Below the pieces are notes generated by a model, which did no database searches, was not told where the DNA came from, and was given only the letters and a program-made list of their open reading frames with translations. DNA of 37,022 nt from Deltaproteobacteria bacterium. Lineage in GTDB: Bacteria; Myxococcota_A; Polyangia; Nannocystales; Nannocystaceae. The DNA is taken from positions 1 to 37,022 of the forward strand of contig RFGU01000217.1 in NCBI GenBank assembly GCA_003696955.1. The letters are read 5' to 3'. The stretch's first letter is position 1; each line of letters opens with the position of its first letter. This document shows, one piece after another, positions 16,645 through 24,995 of the stretch. The translations under genes and the position numbers were made by a program.

Positions 16645-17319
16645 TCAGGAGCGAACGGGTGCAAGGCCCCAGACGATGGCAAGCTGCGCTCCGAAGTAGA
16701 GGGGCAGTCCCCATGCTCGAAGGGCGAACCTCGGGCGTACGAGTCGGTCCTCGGCGACGGATACGTCGGAGACGGCGAACGCGAGGGCGCCGGCGGCCGT
16801 CCACGGGTGCATCGTGGCCACGCCCCATGCGCTCGCGACCATCACCGTGATGATTGCCGCGTAGGCCACCGTCGCCCCGACGAGTGCATCCGCGACGCGG
16901 CCTGCGAGGCGACGCACGACGATGACGCCACAGACGGTGACGATCCCGGCGGCCACCGTCGCCGGGATCACGTCGAAACGGCCCTTGCACGCCAGGTGCA
17001 CGAAGGCACCGGCGTAGCCCGCATGCCCCACGCCGAAGGCGGCCATACCGGCGAGCAGGGCGCGATCCCCCGGCAGCGCCAGGCACGCATCGCCGATCCC
17101 GCACGCCACCACCGCCGCCCAGAGCCACGGCCGCACCGGTGCCGGCAGGGTCGGCGCCACGAACGCCGCCGCGACCACGAACCCGGCCACCGCAGCCATC
17201 TTGGCGACCCCGGCCGGCCCGGGACGACCGCGGTGCTCGAAGAAGAGTTGCACCGCCACCGCGCAGGCAGCCCATGCCACGGTCGATGGCAACGCGAGGG
17301 CATGGAACGGCACCGCCAT
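16645..17319 (-). CDS. YhhN/TMEM86-family membrane protein (putative lysoplasmalogenase)
   Basis: A 224-residue, almost wholly hydrophobic protein with about seven to eight predicted membrane segments. Family hallmarks are GIGDACLALPGD with LLAGMAAFGVGHAGY after it, and near the C-terminus AVSDVSVAEDRLV followed by GLPLYFGAQLAIV. Family members hydrolyse the vinyl-ether bond of lysoplasmalogens. Some myxobacteria make ether lipids, which would fit, though that is background rather than evidence from here. I start at the ATG at 17319 (MAVPFHALALPS) because the 28 residues upstream are polar and the membrane segments begin right after it. It diverges from a small membrane-protein gene. Confidence 0.88.
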   Translation of the reverse strand: MAVPFHALALPSTVAWAACAVAVQLFFEHRGRPGPAGVAKMAAVAGFVVAAAFVAPTLPAPVRPWLWAAVVACGIGDACLALPGDRALLAGMAAFGVGHAGYAGAFVHLACKGRFDVIPATVAAGIVTVCGVIVVRRLAGRVADALVGATVAYAAIITVMVASAWGVATMHPWTAAGALAFAVSDVSVAEDRLVRPRFALRAWGLPLYFGAQLAIVWGLAPVRS

Positions 17320-17401
17320 GTTCGCCGGCGAGCATGCCAGGTTCGACCTCGCCGCGCCCTCCGAGGTGGCGCCGCGCGAGCATGCCCCTATACTCGGGTC
17401 C

Positions 17402-17680
17402 ATGTGGCTCGCCTGGATCCTCGGTGCCGGAGCCGCCGGCGTCGGTTACGGCCTGGCCCGGCGCAGCGGCGCCTCCAAGGGCAAGGCCCTCGCCCTCGGT
17501 GCAGCGACCGGTGTCGCCGGCGGCGCCGCGACCGCCGTCGCCTTGGCCGTGCTCAGTGCCGTCTGGCCCGTGGCCCTTCTCGGTGGCGCGGGCTACCTCG
17601 GCTATCGCTACGCCACCCGGCAAGGCGACCGGAGCCTCGATGCCCGCCGCGACCGGATGCTCGGCTCCGGCGACGGCTAG
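17402..17680 (+). CDS. small glycine-rich membrane protein, function unknown
   Basis: A 92-residue product beginning MWLAWILGAGAAGVGYGLARRSG. It has two glycine/alanine-rich hydrophobic stretches (about 2-18 and 32-63) joined by a basic loop, and a charged C-terminus. The small-residue spacing resembles glycine-zipper helices that pack in membranes. It diverges from the lysoplasmalogenase gene (83 nt between starts) and converges with the VWA lipoprotein gene. No family recognised. Confidence 0.65.
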   Translation: MWLAWILGAGAAGVGYGLARRSGASKGKALALGAATGVAGGAATAVALAVLSAVWPVALLGGAGYLGYRYATRQGDRSLDARRDRMLGSGDG

Positions 17681-17794
17681 GACGAACAGGCGGTAGGGCC
17701 CAGCGGACCGGCGGCCGGGCAGACCTACGCTCGGGTCGGTGGAGCGTCCGCGGCCGAAGCTCCTCGCCAACCTCCGACGCGACCGCGCCTTTGG

Positions 17795-17810
17795 GGCGGG
17801 CGCCCCCGCC
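17795..17810. terminator. GC-rich hairpin between convergent genes
   Basis: GGCGGG and CCCGCC form a 6-bp stem with a CGCC loop in the gap between the convergent small membrane-protein and VWA lipoprotein genes. No T-run follows on either strand, so a terminator role is a positional guess. Confidence 0.3.
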
Positions 17811-17857
17811 ACGATGGGCTGCGGGGGCACCCCACCTTCGAGTGCACCTTTGGCGAC

Positions 17858-19129
17858 CTACGGACACTCGTAGACGATGTTCACGGTGCCAGCGTTGCTG
17901 AACGCATCGCACGCGGTCCCGCACAGCTCGATGGCGTTGAACGGGCCGTTTTGATTGGTGTAGGTCCAGCCGTCTTGGTTCTCGCAGTCGGTGACCTGGT
18001 CGTAGAAGACGTTGTTGACCTCTACGGTCACCTCGTCCGGGTAGTTGGGTTCCGAATCGAGGGAGATCGTGCAGGGGATCTTGTTGGCGATGGCCAGGAT
18101 CGCGTCCCCGAGTTCCTGTTCGTTGAACGTGTTGTAGAACGGCTCGGGGCCAGGCTTGGGCACGCCACCGGCCTCCGCCACCATGGTCAGCGCCTCCTTG
18201 GGATTGACGGCCGGCTTGGTGCCCTCGAAGTCGAGGATGTTGATCCCCACGACGTAGGTCGGGATCGCATGGGTCGCCCATGCATCGCCGACGACCACCG
18301 GAAGCTGGTCGTCGTAGACGAACAGCGTCTGGTCCGCGGGATAGTTCGGGCTGCAGTTGGCCGCACCGTCGGTGATGAGCACGATGGCGCGCGGCGTCTC
18401 CGGGTTCTGCGACAAGAGGTGGTCGAGGGCGCTGGTAAAGCCCGCGGTCGCCGGGGTGCCGCCCGAGATCGAGAAGTCGTCGGCCGCAGGGATCGCCAAC
18501 ATGATCTCGTCGGCGTGGAGCGGCCCGACCGGCACCTCCGGCATGTCCTCGACCAGACACGAATAGGCGTTCACCGGCTCGTCGAGGTAGGCGTCGGCCG
18601 ACGGAAAGAGCTGGGCGCCGAGGTTCATCTCCGCCTCGAACGCCGTCGCGAAGGACTCGACGACGGCGTGCAGGCTGTTCCAGCGCGACACGTCGGGGGT
18701 GTTCGGATCGCCGTCGTGGTCCCACAGATTCGACATGCTGCGGGACTTGTCGAGGACGAGCATCACGTTCGGCGTCTTCGGTTCGAACTGGAACGAAAAC
18801 GCCTCCGGGCCGCAGGTGGGGCCGCCGGTCGTTCCGGCACCCGTCGAGGCCACGCCACCGGTGCTCGACCCGCCCGTCGACGAAGCGTCGGTCGTCCCCG
18901 TCGTCGAGGCGTCGGTCGTCGATCCCCCGGTCGAGCCCGAGCTGGCCGAATCGCTCATCTGCCCGGTCGTGCCCGTCGTGGCGGTGTCGGTCCCGAAGGT
19001 GTCCGTTGCCGTCGCGCTGGCCGAAGCGCTCGCCGAGGCCGCATCGCGACTGCCTCCGTCGTCCCCGCACGCGGCGAGCACGGTAGTGGAAATTCCGGTG
19101 AGGATGATGATCGAGATCTTGTTCCGCAT
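17858..19129 (-). CDS. von Willebrand factor A-domain lipoprotein
   Basis: A 423-residue surface or periplasmic lipoprotein. The signal peptide ends at VLAAC (C21). Residues about 22-105 are an almost pure Ser/Ala/Thr/Gly/Asp spacer. A VWA domain (about 115-335) carries the metal-binding MIDAS DKSRS (D127 to S131) after NVMLVL, with LITDGAANC later. The C-terminal 90 residues hold several cysteines, likely disulfide-bonded. VWA domains bind protein ligands through a divalent metal, so adhesion or complex assembly is likely; the ligand is unknown. The spacer type recurs in two other lipoproteins here (24996-26612 and 31241-31714). Confidence 0.9.
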   Translation of the reverse strand: MRNKISIIILTGISTTVLAACGDDGGSRDAASASASASATATDTFGTDTATTGTTGQMSDSASSGSTGGSTTDASTTGTTDASSTGGSSTGGVASTGAGTTGGPTCGPEAFSFQFEPKTPNVMLVLDKSRSMSNLWDHDGDPNTPDVSRWNSLHAVVESFATAFEAEMNLGAQLFPSADAYLDEPVNAYSCLVEDMPEVPVGPLHADEIMLAIPAADDFSISGGTPATAGFTSALDHLLSQNPETPRAIVLITDGAANCSPNYPADQTLFVYDDQLPVVVGDAWATHAIPTYVVGINILDFEGTKPAVNPKEALTMVAEAGGVPKPGPEPFYNTFNEQELGDAILAIANKIPCTISLDSEPNYPDEVTVEVNNVFYDQVTDCENQDGWTYTNQNGPFNAIELCGTACDAFSNAGTVNIVYECP

Positions 19130-19380
19130 CGTTTCTTCCCCCGTTGGGTCGGCCGGAACGTCGTCCCGAGCGCCGACGGACGTCAGGTCTACCTTATCCT
19201 ACATGTGGGGCAAGGTGGTGTCCCGCTCCGACACCCCAGAGCGATTTCGCGCATCGCGGGAATACGCGCTCGGTCGGACCTCCACCGCGATCCGCCGTTC
19301 TGCGCCCGCGGGGGGCGGAACGTGCGGAAACCAGGCGTCCGTGGCCGGGCAGCGGCCGGCGCGCACCCCGTGGCAACGGG

Positions 19381-20205
19381 TCAATACCCGGAGAGGACGA
19401 AGAACCAGTAGACCACGGGCCCCACGAACAGGAGCCCGTCGATGCGATCGAGCACCCCGCCGTGGCCGGGCAGGAGATGGCCCGAGTCCTTCACGCCGAA
19501 GGTGCGCTTGGCCATGGATTCCACGAGGTCACCGATCTGCCCCGCGACGCTGCCCGCGATCCCGAGCCCGACGGCGGGGCCGACGGGAAGCTCCGGGACG
19601 ATCCACGCCGCGCCCACCACCGTGGTGGCGAGGACCCCGCCGACGAGCCCTCCGACGGCGCCGGCGCGGGTCTTCTTGGGGCTGACCGCCTCGTAGAGCT
19701 TGCGCTTGCCCCAGAACCGGCCGAAGAAATAGGCCACCGTATCCGAGAAGAAGGCCAGGCACAGGGTCATGACCAACAAGTCCGGCCGACCTTCCGCCTT
19801 GAACAGGGCAAGCGGCGAAAGCAGCAACCCGACGTAGGACAGCCCGGCGAGCGCCACCGCCATGTGCCGCCCCGCCTCGGCCAGCGCGGCGCGCCGAAAC
19901 AGGACGATCGAAGGAAGCAGCAGGGTCGCAAGGGTCCAAAGCGGCGTCAGGGCGTCGAGCGGACCGAACACCACCGACAGCACCACGACGAGGGCGCACA
20001 GTGTCGCGCCCGGGATCCGCAGCGACCATGCCCCATCGTCCTCCCGGACGGGTAGGGCCATGCGTAGCCATTCGTCGTAGCCGAACACGGCGGCGAGGAC
20101 CGCAAGGGCCGTCACGGAGATCGGCGTGGGATCGGCGTAGATCGCCAGCAACACGAGGGGTACGAGCACCCCGGCGGTCGCGAATCTCTTGGCGAGGTTG
20201 CCCAT
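19381..20205 (-). CDS. cdsA: phosphatidate cytidylyltransferase
   Basis: Makes CDP-diacylglycerol from phosphatidate and CTP, the branch point for phospholipids. The 274-residue protein has about seven to eight membrane segments. The C-terminal family signature (about 219-255) includes GDLVESMAKRTFGVKDSG and then LPGHGGVLDRIDG, with the conserved acidic and KD residues present. It begins 11 nt after uppS, the classic uppS-cdsA order. The usual next genes of that cluster (dxr, rseP) do not follow; the next gene downstream is a VWA lipoprotein. Confidence 0.96.
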   Translation of the reverse strand: MGNLAKRFATAGVLVPLVLLAIYADPTPISVTALAVLAAVFGYDEWLRMALPVREDDGAWSLRIPGATLCALVVVLSVVFGPLDALTPLWTLATLLLPSIVLFRRAALAEAGRHMAVALAGLSYVGLLLSPLALFKAEGRPDLLVMTLCLAFFSDTVAYFFGRFWGKRKLYEAVSPKKTRAGAVGGLVGGVLATTVVGAAWIVPELPVGPAVGLGIAGSVAGQIGDLVESMAKRTFGVKDSGHLLPGHGGVLDRIDGLLFVGPVVYWFFVLSGY

Positions 20206-20216
20206 GACGAACGTCG

Positions 20217-21014
20217 TCAGCGCGCCGAACCTCCGTGGGCGGGCTCGGCCGGCGCTGGCTCGGCGACGGCCGCCACCTGCTCGCTGGTCTTGCCGAAGCG
20301 CCGTTCCCGCCGGGCGTAGTCGACGAGGGCCTCGACCAGATCGTCACGACCGAAGTCGGGCCACATGGTCTCGGTGAAGTGCAACTCGGCGTAGGCCAGT
20401 TCCCACAGGAAGAAGTTGGAGACGCGATGCTCGCCGCTGGTCCGAACGAGCAGGTCGAGGGGTGGCAGCAGCCGCGACGACTCCATGAACCGCTCGAAGA
20501 CCTCCGGTGTGACGGTGTCGGGGTCGACCTCGCCGCGCAGGGCCGCCCGGGCCAGGTCCCGTGCCGCCGCGGTGATCGTCTCGCGCCCGCCGTAGCTGAG
20601 CGCAAGGCACAGGATCATGTCCCGATTGCTGGCCGAGGCCGCTTTCAGCTCCTCGAGGGGCTCGCGCACGTGGGCGGGAAGCCGGTCGATCTGCCCCACG
20701 CTGACCAGCCGAATGCCGTTTTCGAGGATCTCCTCGCGCTCCTCGTGGAGGTAGCGGCGAAGCAACTCCATCAGGTGGAACACCTCCTCGGGGGGGCGGT
20801 CCCAGTTCTGGCTCGAGAAGGCGAAGAGGGTCAGGGCCGAGATGCCCATCTTGCGGGCCGCGCGGACGACGGTGCGCACGGCATCGGCGCCTCGTTCGTG
20901 GCCCTCCCCACGGGGAAGCCCCCGGCTTCGGGCCCAGCGCCCGTTGCCGTCCATGATGATGCCCACGTGACGCGGTAGGCGATCGGCGGGCACGGGAAGC
21001 GGCTCGTCGGCCAT
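20217..21014 (-). CDS. uppS: (2Z,6E)-undecaprenyl-diphosphate synthase
   Basis: A cis-prenyltransferase that extends farnesyl diphosphate with isopentenyl diphosphate to the C55 lipid carrier for peptidoglycan and O-antigen. The 265-residue product has the catalytic D22 in HVGIIMDGNGRWA, TLFAFSSQNWDRP for substrate binding, and RTSGEHRVSNFFLWELAYAE near residue 195. All conserved regions are present and the length is normal apart from a short Ala/Pro tail. The cdsA gene follows 11 nt later. Upstream it diverges from the ybjN-pspA operon. Confidence 0.96.
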   Translation of the reverse strand: MADEPLPVPADRLPRHVGIIMDGNGRWARSRGLPRGEGHERGADAVRTVVRAARKMGISALTLFAFSSQNWDRPPEEVFHLMELLRRYLHEEREEILENGIRLVSVGQIDRLPAHVREPLEELKAASASNRDMILCLALSYGGRETITAAARDLARAALRGEVDPDTVTPEVFERFMESSRLLPPLDLLVRTSGEHRVSNFFLWELAYAELHFTETMWPDFGRDDLVEALVDYARRERRFGKTSEQVAAVAEPAPAEPAHGGSAR

Positions 21015-21118
21015 GGACCACGGGGGGATAGCACGGCGGCGAACACGAAAAAAGGCGCCCTCGGCCCCCGTGGCGGCGGGAACCGGCTCGGGCCGTGTCC
21101 CGACGGAAGAAAGGCCGT

Positions 21119-21553
21119 ATGCTAGCGGTACCGAGGGACGCCGTGAGCCACGCCGAACGCATCGAATCCCACCTACTGCAGTCCGGTCTGCGCTACGAAC
21201 CGGTCGGGGACGACACCTGGATCGTCTATCCGGAGACCGCCGTGGCCACGCCCATTGCCGTCAAGCTCCAAGACCCCATCGTGCTTCTTTCGGTGCCCGT
21301 GTTCGACGTGACCGAAGGCACGGCCGATCGCGAGGGGCTGTTTCGGCGCCTCCTCGAGCTCAACGCCGCCCTCTTGCACTCGAGCTACGGCCTCGAGGGG
21401 AACCGGGTCGTGCTGTCGGCGGCCCACCCCGTCGAGACCCTCGACGCCCCCGAGTTGCAGGCCATCCTCGACGACATGACCATGGCCCTCGACCAGCACG
21501 TGCCGACCCTCGCAGCTTTCTCCGCCGGCTCGGACACGGACCGCCAACCCTAG
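21119..21553 (+). CDS. YbjN-like / type III chaperone-like fold protein
   Basis: A cytoplasmic 144-residue protein that looks like the YbjN/CesT-like chaperone fold: a helix (RIESHLLQSGL), a strand pair ending in DDTWIVYPE, a central sheet (DPIVLLSVPVFDV), a helix with RLLELNAALLHSSYGLEGNRVVL, then ELQAILDDMTMALDQ. ATG 21119 is used. GTG 21095 (longer) and GTG 21143 (preceded by GAGGGA) are alternatives. The gene ends 15 nt before pspA, so they probably form an operon, and a role as adaptor or chaperone in the PspA membrane-stress response is a reasonable guess. Confidence 0.75.
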   Translation: MLAVPRDAVSHAERIESHLLQSGLRYEPVGDDTWIVYPETAVATPIAVKLQDPIVLLSVPVFDVTEGTADREGLFRRLLELNAALLHSSYGLEGNRVVLSAAHPVETLDAPELQAILDDMTMALDQHVPTLAAFSAGSDTDRQP

Positions 21554-21568
21554 GGAGTTTTCGGATCC

Positions 21569-22432
21569 ATGGGACTTTTCTCCAGGCTTGCCACCCTCAT
21601 TCGCTCCAACATCAACGAGCTGATCAACAAGGCCGAGGACCCCGAGAAGATGCTCAACCAGGTCCTCGTCGACATGAAGCAACAGCTCGTCGAGGCCAAG
21701 AAGCAGGTCGCCGTCGCCATCGCCGACGAAAAGCGCCTCAAGAAGCAATACGAACAAGAGAAGGCCAAGGCCGAGGATTGGGAGCGCAAGGCCATGCTGG
21801 CCGTCAAGGCGGGCAACGACGACCTCGCCCGTGCCGCCCTGGCCCGCAGGGCCGAGCACGAAGAACTCGCCAAGACCCTCGAAGCCCAGTGGAACGCGCA
21901 GAAGGAGGCGGTCGAGCAGCTCAAGCAAGCGCTCAGGGGCCTCGACGCCAAGATCGAGGAGGCCAAGCGCAAGCGCAACATCCTCGTCTCCCGGCAAAAG
22001 CGCGCCGAGGCCCAGCGCACGATCAACGAGACCCTGTCGAACATCCAATCCACGTCCGCGTTCGACACCTTCGAACGCATGGCCGACCGGGTGACGCAGC
22101 TCGAGGCCGAAGCCGAGGCGAGTGCCGAGATCGGTGGGGCCTTGCCCGAGGCCTCCCTCGAGTCCCAGTTCAAGGCCCTCGAAGCGGGTTCGGTCGACGA
22201 CGAACTCGCGGCCCTGAAGAAGCGCTTGGCCCTTTCCGGCGGTTCCACCGATCAAAAGGCCCTACCCGGCGAACCCGGCGCAGAGGGCGAGGCGAAGGAG
22301 ACCTCCGCCGGGGACGCCGCAGGTGAAGCGCCCGAGGAAGAGGGTGCGGGCACGGCCGAAAGCGACGCGATCTCCGTGGAGGAGATCGACGCGCAGCTCG
22401 AGGAACTCAAACGCAAGCTATCGGCGGACTGA
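21569..22432 (+). CDS. pspA: PspA/IM30 family membrane-stress protein
   Basis: A peripheral inner-membrane protein that binds stressed lipid and forms large ESCRT-III-like assemblies. The 287-residue product begins MGLFSRLATLIRSNINELIN, the amphipathic helix that docks on membranes. EDPEKMLNQVLVDMKQQL and a long heptad-like coiled coil follow to about residue 200. The last 60 residues are acidic with an Ala/Gly/Glu-rich linker, then a final helix (ISVEEIDAQLEELKRKL) resembling the C-terminal helix of Vipp1-type proteins. It lies 15 nt after the YbjN-like gene and 4 nt before a fatty acid hydroxylase-like gene. Confidence 0.95.
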   Translation: MGLFSRLATLIRSNINELINKAEDPEKMLNQVLVDMKQQLVEAKKQVAVAIADEKRLKKQYEQEKAKAEDWERKAMLAVKAGNDDLARAALARRAEHEELAKTLEAQWNAQKEAVEQLKQALRGLDAKIEEAKRKRNILVSRQKRAEAQRTINETLSNIQSTSAFDTFERMADRVTQLEAEAEASAEIGGALPEASLESQFKALEAGSVDDELAALKKRLALSGGSTDQKALPGEPGAEGEAKETSAGDAAGEAPEEEGAGTAESDAISVEEIDAQLEELKRKLSAD

Positions 22433-22436
22433 CGTC

Positions 22437-23138
22437 ATGGAGGCGCCGGCCGACGACGATCGTCCGCTGACCGGCCTCGACCCCGATCCGGGTACCATCG
22501 ATCGCAGCCGCGGTTTCGATCCCGGCTTCTCCCTCGCCCGACACCTGACCAAGACGGGCTTCGTCACCTTGGTGCTCGCCGCGGTCGGGATCTACCTGGT
22601 GCGCTCCGGGCCCGTCAGGGCCCTTTGGGGCGTCCCCGCCTACCTGCTCGTGGGCAACCTGGTGGAGTGGACGGTACACCGCTTTCCGATGCACAGGCCC
22701 ATGCGGCCGCGGATCCTCTACTGCAACCACACCCTGATCCATCACCGTGCCTTCCGTGGCCGAGCCATGGAGATCGAGACGACGCAGGATCTCTCCCTCG
22801 TCATGATGCCCTGGTACACGCTCGTGATGATCTTCGCGGCGGCCAGCCCGCTGATGGTCCTTACGGGCCTGGTCTTCGGCCCGGGACATGCGGGTACGTT
22901 CCTGCTCGCGGCCGTGGGCTATTTCGTTCTATATGAGACGATTCACACCCTCGACCACCTGCCGGCGCGCGCACTGCCTTCGCGGGGCCCCCTTGCCGCG
23001 GCACTGCGTTTCGTCCGCCGTCATCACCATCATCACCACCAGCTGCGCAACATGTCACGGGTGAACTTCAACGTGACGTTGCCGCTTGCGGACCGGCTGC
23101 TCGGAACCTACGAGCGCCCCGCGGCCTCGGCCGAGTAG
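22437..23138 (+). CDS. fatty acid hydroxylase / sterol desaturase superfamily membrane protein
   Basis: A diiron membrane oxygenase by motif. The 233-residue product has membrane segments near 42-58, 64-78, 124-148 and 153-170. The histidine boxes are HRFPMH (81-86), HTLIHH (98-103), HTLDH (170-174) and a natural run of six His after RR (196-201). The ending NVTLPLADRLLGTY is typical of the family. The likely reaction is O2-dependent hydroxylation or desaturation of a lipid chain or sterol-like substrate. The start is 4 nt after the pspA stop, indicating tight co-expression. The substrate cannot be told from sequence. Confidence 0.9.
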   Translation: MEAPADDDRPLTGLDPDPGTIDRSRGFDPGFSLARHLTKTGFVTLVLAAVGIYLVRSGPVRALWGVPAYLLVGNLVEWTVHRFPMHRPMRPRILYCNHTLIHHRAFRGRAMEIETTQDLSLVMMPWYTLVMIFAAASPLMVLTGLVFGPGHAGTFLLAAVGYFVLYETIHTLDHLPARALPSRGPLAAALRFVRRHHHHHHQLRNMSRVNFNVTLPLADRLLGTYERPAASAE

Positions 23139-23177
23139 CCGGCTGCCGCGCGACCACGGCCGACCTCGCACGGACCC

Positions 23178-24113
23178 CTACGCCGCCTCGTCCGGATCGG
23201 AAGCGTCACCCCTGCCCGACGGGACCGGCACCGGTTTTCGCGGTGCCTCGGGGGCCTCCGGCAGCATGCCGCGGAACACGCTGGCAGGGGCCGCCGGGCC
23301 GAGGGCGTGGGTGCGGGCCTCGGCCTCGCTCGCGAGCCGCGTCCCCGGGAAGGTGCGGGCCGTCTCCTCGTAGGTCCGGCGCGCAAGCTCACGCTCGCCG
23401 ACGTGCTCGTAGGCCTGGGCGAGATGAAAGAGGTACACCACCCGCGAAGGGCTGTACTCGAGGGAGGCCAGCCCCCCTTCGAGCAAGCCGAGGCCTTCGC
23501 GCACCCGCCCCATGCGCACGAGGCAAAGCCCCTCGAGCGCGTGCCATGCCCGGGCCACGTCCTCGCGGATCGGGGCGGGCACGTGTCGCAGGGTCTCGTC
23601 CCGATCCGTGCGGATCCGCTCGAGCCGCGCCTCGGTGGGCGTTTCGGTCAGCACGGAAAGTTCGTGGCGGCCGAACGCCGCGAGCCCGCGCAGGGCGGGA
23701 TGGCGCGCGGGCCGATCCGTGCCATAGACCTCCGCGGCCTCGTCGAGGCGCCACTCCGCCACGAGCAACCCGCCGAGTTGGGCCCGGGCGAGCCACTCCC
23801 GCTCCTCCCCCACGGCCTCGCCGGCCTCCACGAGCAGAAGCTCCTTGCGCAACATGGACTCGATGTGCCGGTGCTGTCCCGAGGCGAGGGCAAGGCGCAT
23901 CCCCCGGGCCGCCTCGAGGGCTCGGCGGTGCCGATCCCGCCCCGCGATCCACGCCCCGAGGCTCAGCCCGAAGAACACCGCCGAGACCAGGGCCAGCTCG
24001 CCGGCGCACCCGCCGGTCGCGACCAGCGACGCAAGCGCCATCGCCGCCCGTAGGTGGGCGAAGCCTCGGCGTGCGGGGCCTTCGGTTGGACGCGGCATGG
24101 ACGGTGCCAGCAT
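23178..24113 (-). CDS. membrane-anchored TPR-like protein, function unknown
   Basis: A 311-residue product. An N-terminal hydrophobic region (about 23-58) includes a GGC that could be mistaken for a lipobox but runs on into a membrane helix. The rest is helix-turn-helix repeats of TPR/SEL1 character (LFHLAQAYEHVGERELARRTYEE is close to the TPR consensus at its 3' end). A Pro-rich tail follows. I start at the ATG at 24113; ATG 24098 also works, while upstream codons would add Arg-rich sequence. It is convergent with the hydroxylase gene and divergent from an unknown gene. Such proteins usually scaffold complexes; no partner can be named. Confidence 0.75.
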   Translation of the reverse strand: MLAPSMPRPTEGPARRGFAHLRAAMALASLVATGGCAGELALVSAVFFGLSLGAWIAGRDRHRRALEAARGMRLALASGQHRHIESMLRKELLLVEAGEAVGEEREWLARAQLGGLLVAEWRLDEAAEVYGTDRPARHPALRGLAAFGRHELSVLTETPTEARLERIRTDRDETLRHVPAPIREDVARAWHALEGLCLVRMGRVREGLGLLEGGLASLEYSPSRVVYLFHLAQAYEHVGERELARRTYEETARTFPGTRLASEAEARTHALGPAAPASVFRGMLPEAPEAPRKPVPVPSGRGDASDPDEAA

Positions 24114-24178
24114 AGCCCCATTCGGTCGCGAAGCGCCCGCGCAATGGCGGCGCACGACGGCCGACATAGGCGCACGCG

Positions 24179-24919
24179 ATGTTCCGACGCCTGCGCCACG
24201 ACCCGCCCCCGCGTATCGACGAGGCCACGGCCCCCTCTCCCGACCCTCGTCTTCGCCGGCTGCGACCGCGGGTCGTCGGCCGCGCCGGGCGGAACCTCGC
24301 ACCACCCCTGTTCCGGCGCCCCCTCGCCCCGGGTCTGTACGAGATCCTCGAGCTTCCGGCCCGCTCCGACGACGACCGGACCCTCGGACCTCTCGAAGGG
24401 CTCCTCGGTCGGTCGCGCACCCCCGCGGACCTCTACCGCATCGCGCGCCGCAACCTACTGCGAACCCGCTACCACATACGCCCGCAGGGTTTCGGGGCCG
24501 GCCGATGCGTGCTGCGGGTGATCACCGAGGACGATGCGTGTCCCGCCTCCCTCGCCCTGGAGATCGGTCGCCGCCTGCCGGCCTGGACCATGCGGGGGTT
24601 CTTGCTCGCGGCCCCATGCGCGAAGGTCGCCGCCATCGTTCCCCTGTGCCGCCTCGACTCGCCGGCGCGCCTCGCGGGCGGGATCGTGCCGCCCTTTCCG
24701 GGGCCCGGCCACCGTTTTCGTCCCGCGGCATGCGCCCACGCCCTTGCCACCTTCGCCCACCGGGCGCACGCCATGCTGCCCTCACCGTTCACCCCCGAGA
24801 TCTTCTGGGTGTTCGAGCGACGGCTCGAGCCCGTGCCGACGATCCACGCCGGACGGGAGCAACGCGTCGTACCGGACGGGCCACTTGCACGCCTGCTCGC
24901 CCTCGCCTCCGAGGCTTGA
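24179..24919 (+). CDS. hypothetical protein, no family recognised
   Basis: A 246-residue cytoplasmic-looking product with a basic N-terminus, mixed alpha/beta character and no signal peptide or membrane helix. Segments such as PGLYEILELPARSDDDRTLG, RYHIRPQGFGAG and PEIFWVFERRLEPVP look like folded protein rather than a shadow frame. Three cysteines are scattered without a metal-site spacing. It starts 65 nt from the divergent TPR protein start, so the pair may share a promoter region. I cannot assign a function. Confidence 0.65.
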   Translation: MFRRLRHDPPPRIDEATAPSPDPRLRRLRPRVVGRAGRNLAPPLFRRPLAPGLYEILELPARSDDDRTLGPLEGLLGRSRTPADLYRIARRNLLRTRYHIRPQGFGAGRCVLRVITEDDACPASLALEIGRRLPAWTMRGFLLAAPCAKVAAIVPLCRLDSPARLAGGIVPPFPGPGHRFRPAACAHALATFAHRAHAMLPSPFTPEIFWVFERRLEPVPTIHAGREQRVVPDGPLARLLALASEA

Positions 24920-24944
24920 CTTTCGCAACGCACCCGAAACGCAC

Positions 24945-24977
24945 CGAAGGCGGCCCACGTGACGCAGGCCGCCTTCG
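24945..24977. terminator. Hairpin between two convergent genes (putative bidirectional terminator)
   Basis: CGAAGGCGGCC (24945-24955) and GGCCGCCTTCG (24967-24977) are perfect 11-bp complements around an 11-nt loop. The hairpin lies between the unknown plus-strand gene ending at 24919 and the minus-strand lipoprotein ending at 24996. No T-run follows, so it may act as a transcript-end stabiliser instead. Confidence 0.55.
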
Positions 24978-24995
24978 ACGCGTGGCTCGTCGCCG

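Noticed and set aside
23024-23041. Six consecutive His codons resembling an engineered His tag
   Set aside because: They sit internally at the expected position of the last histidine box of the hydroxylase family, so they are native metal ligands.
23178-24113. Lipobox-like GGC near the N-terminus of the TPR protein
   Set aside because: The hydrophobic stretch continues well past the cysteine, which fits a membrane helix better than a cleaved lipoprotein signal.
24955-24960. CACGTG core between convergent genes, considered as another parS site
   Set aside because: The flanks do not match GTTTC/GAAAC; it lies in the loop of a hairpin.
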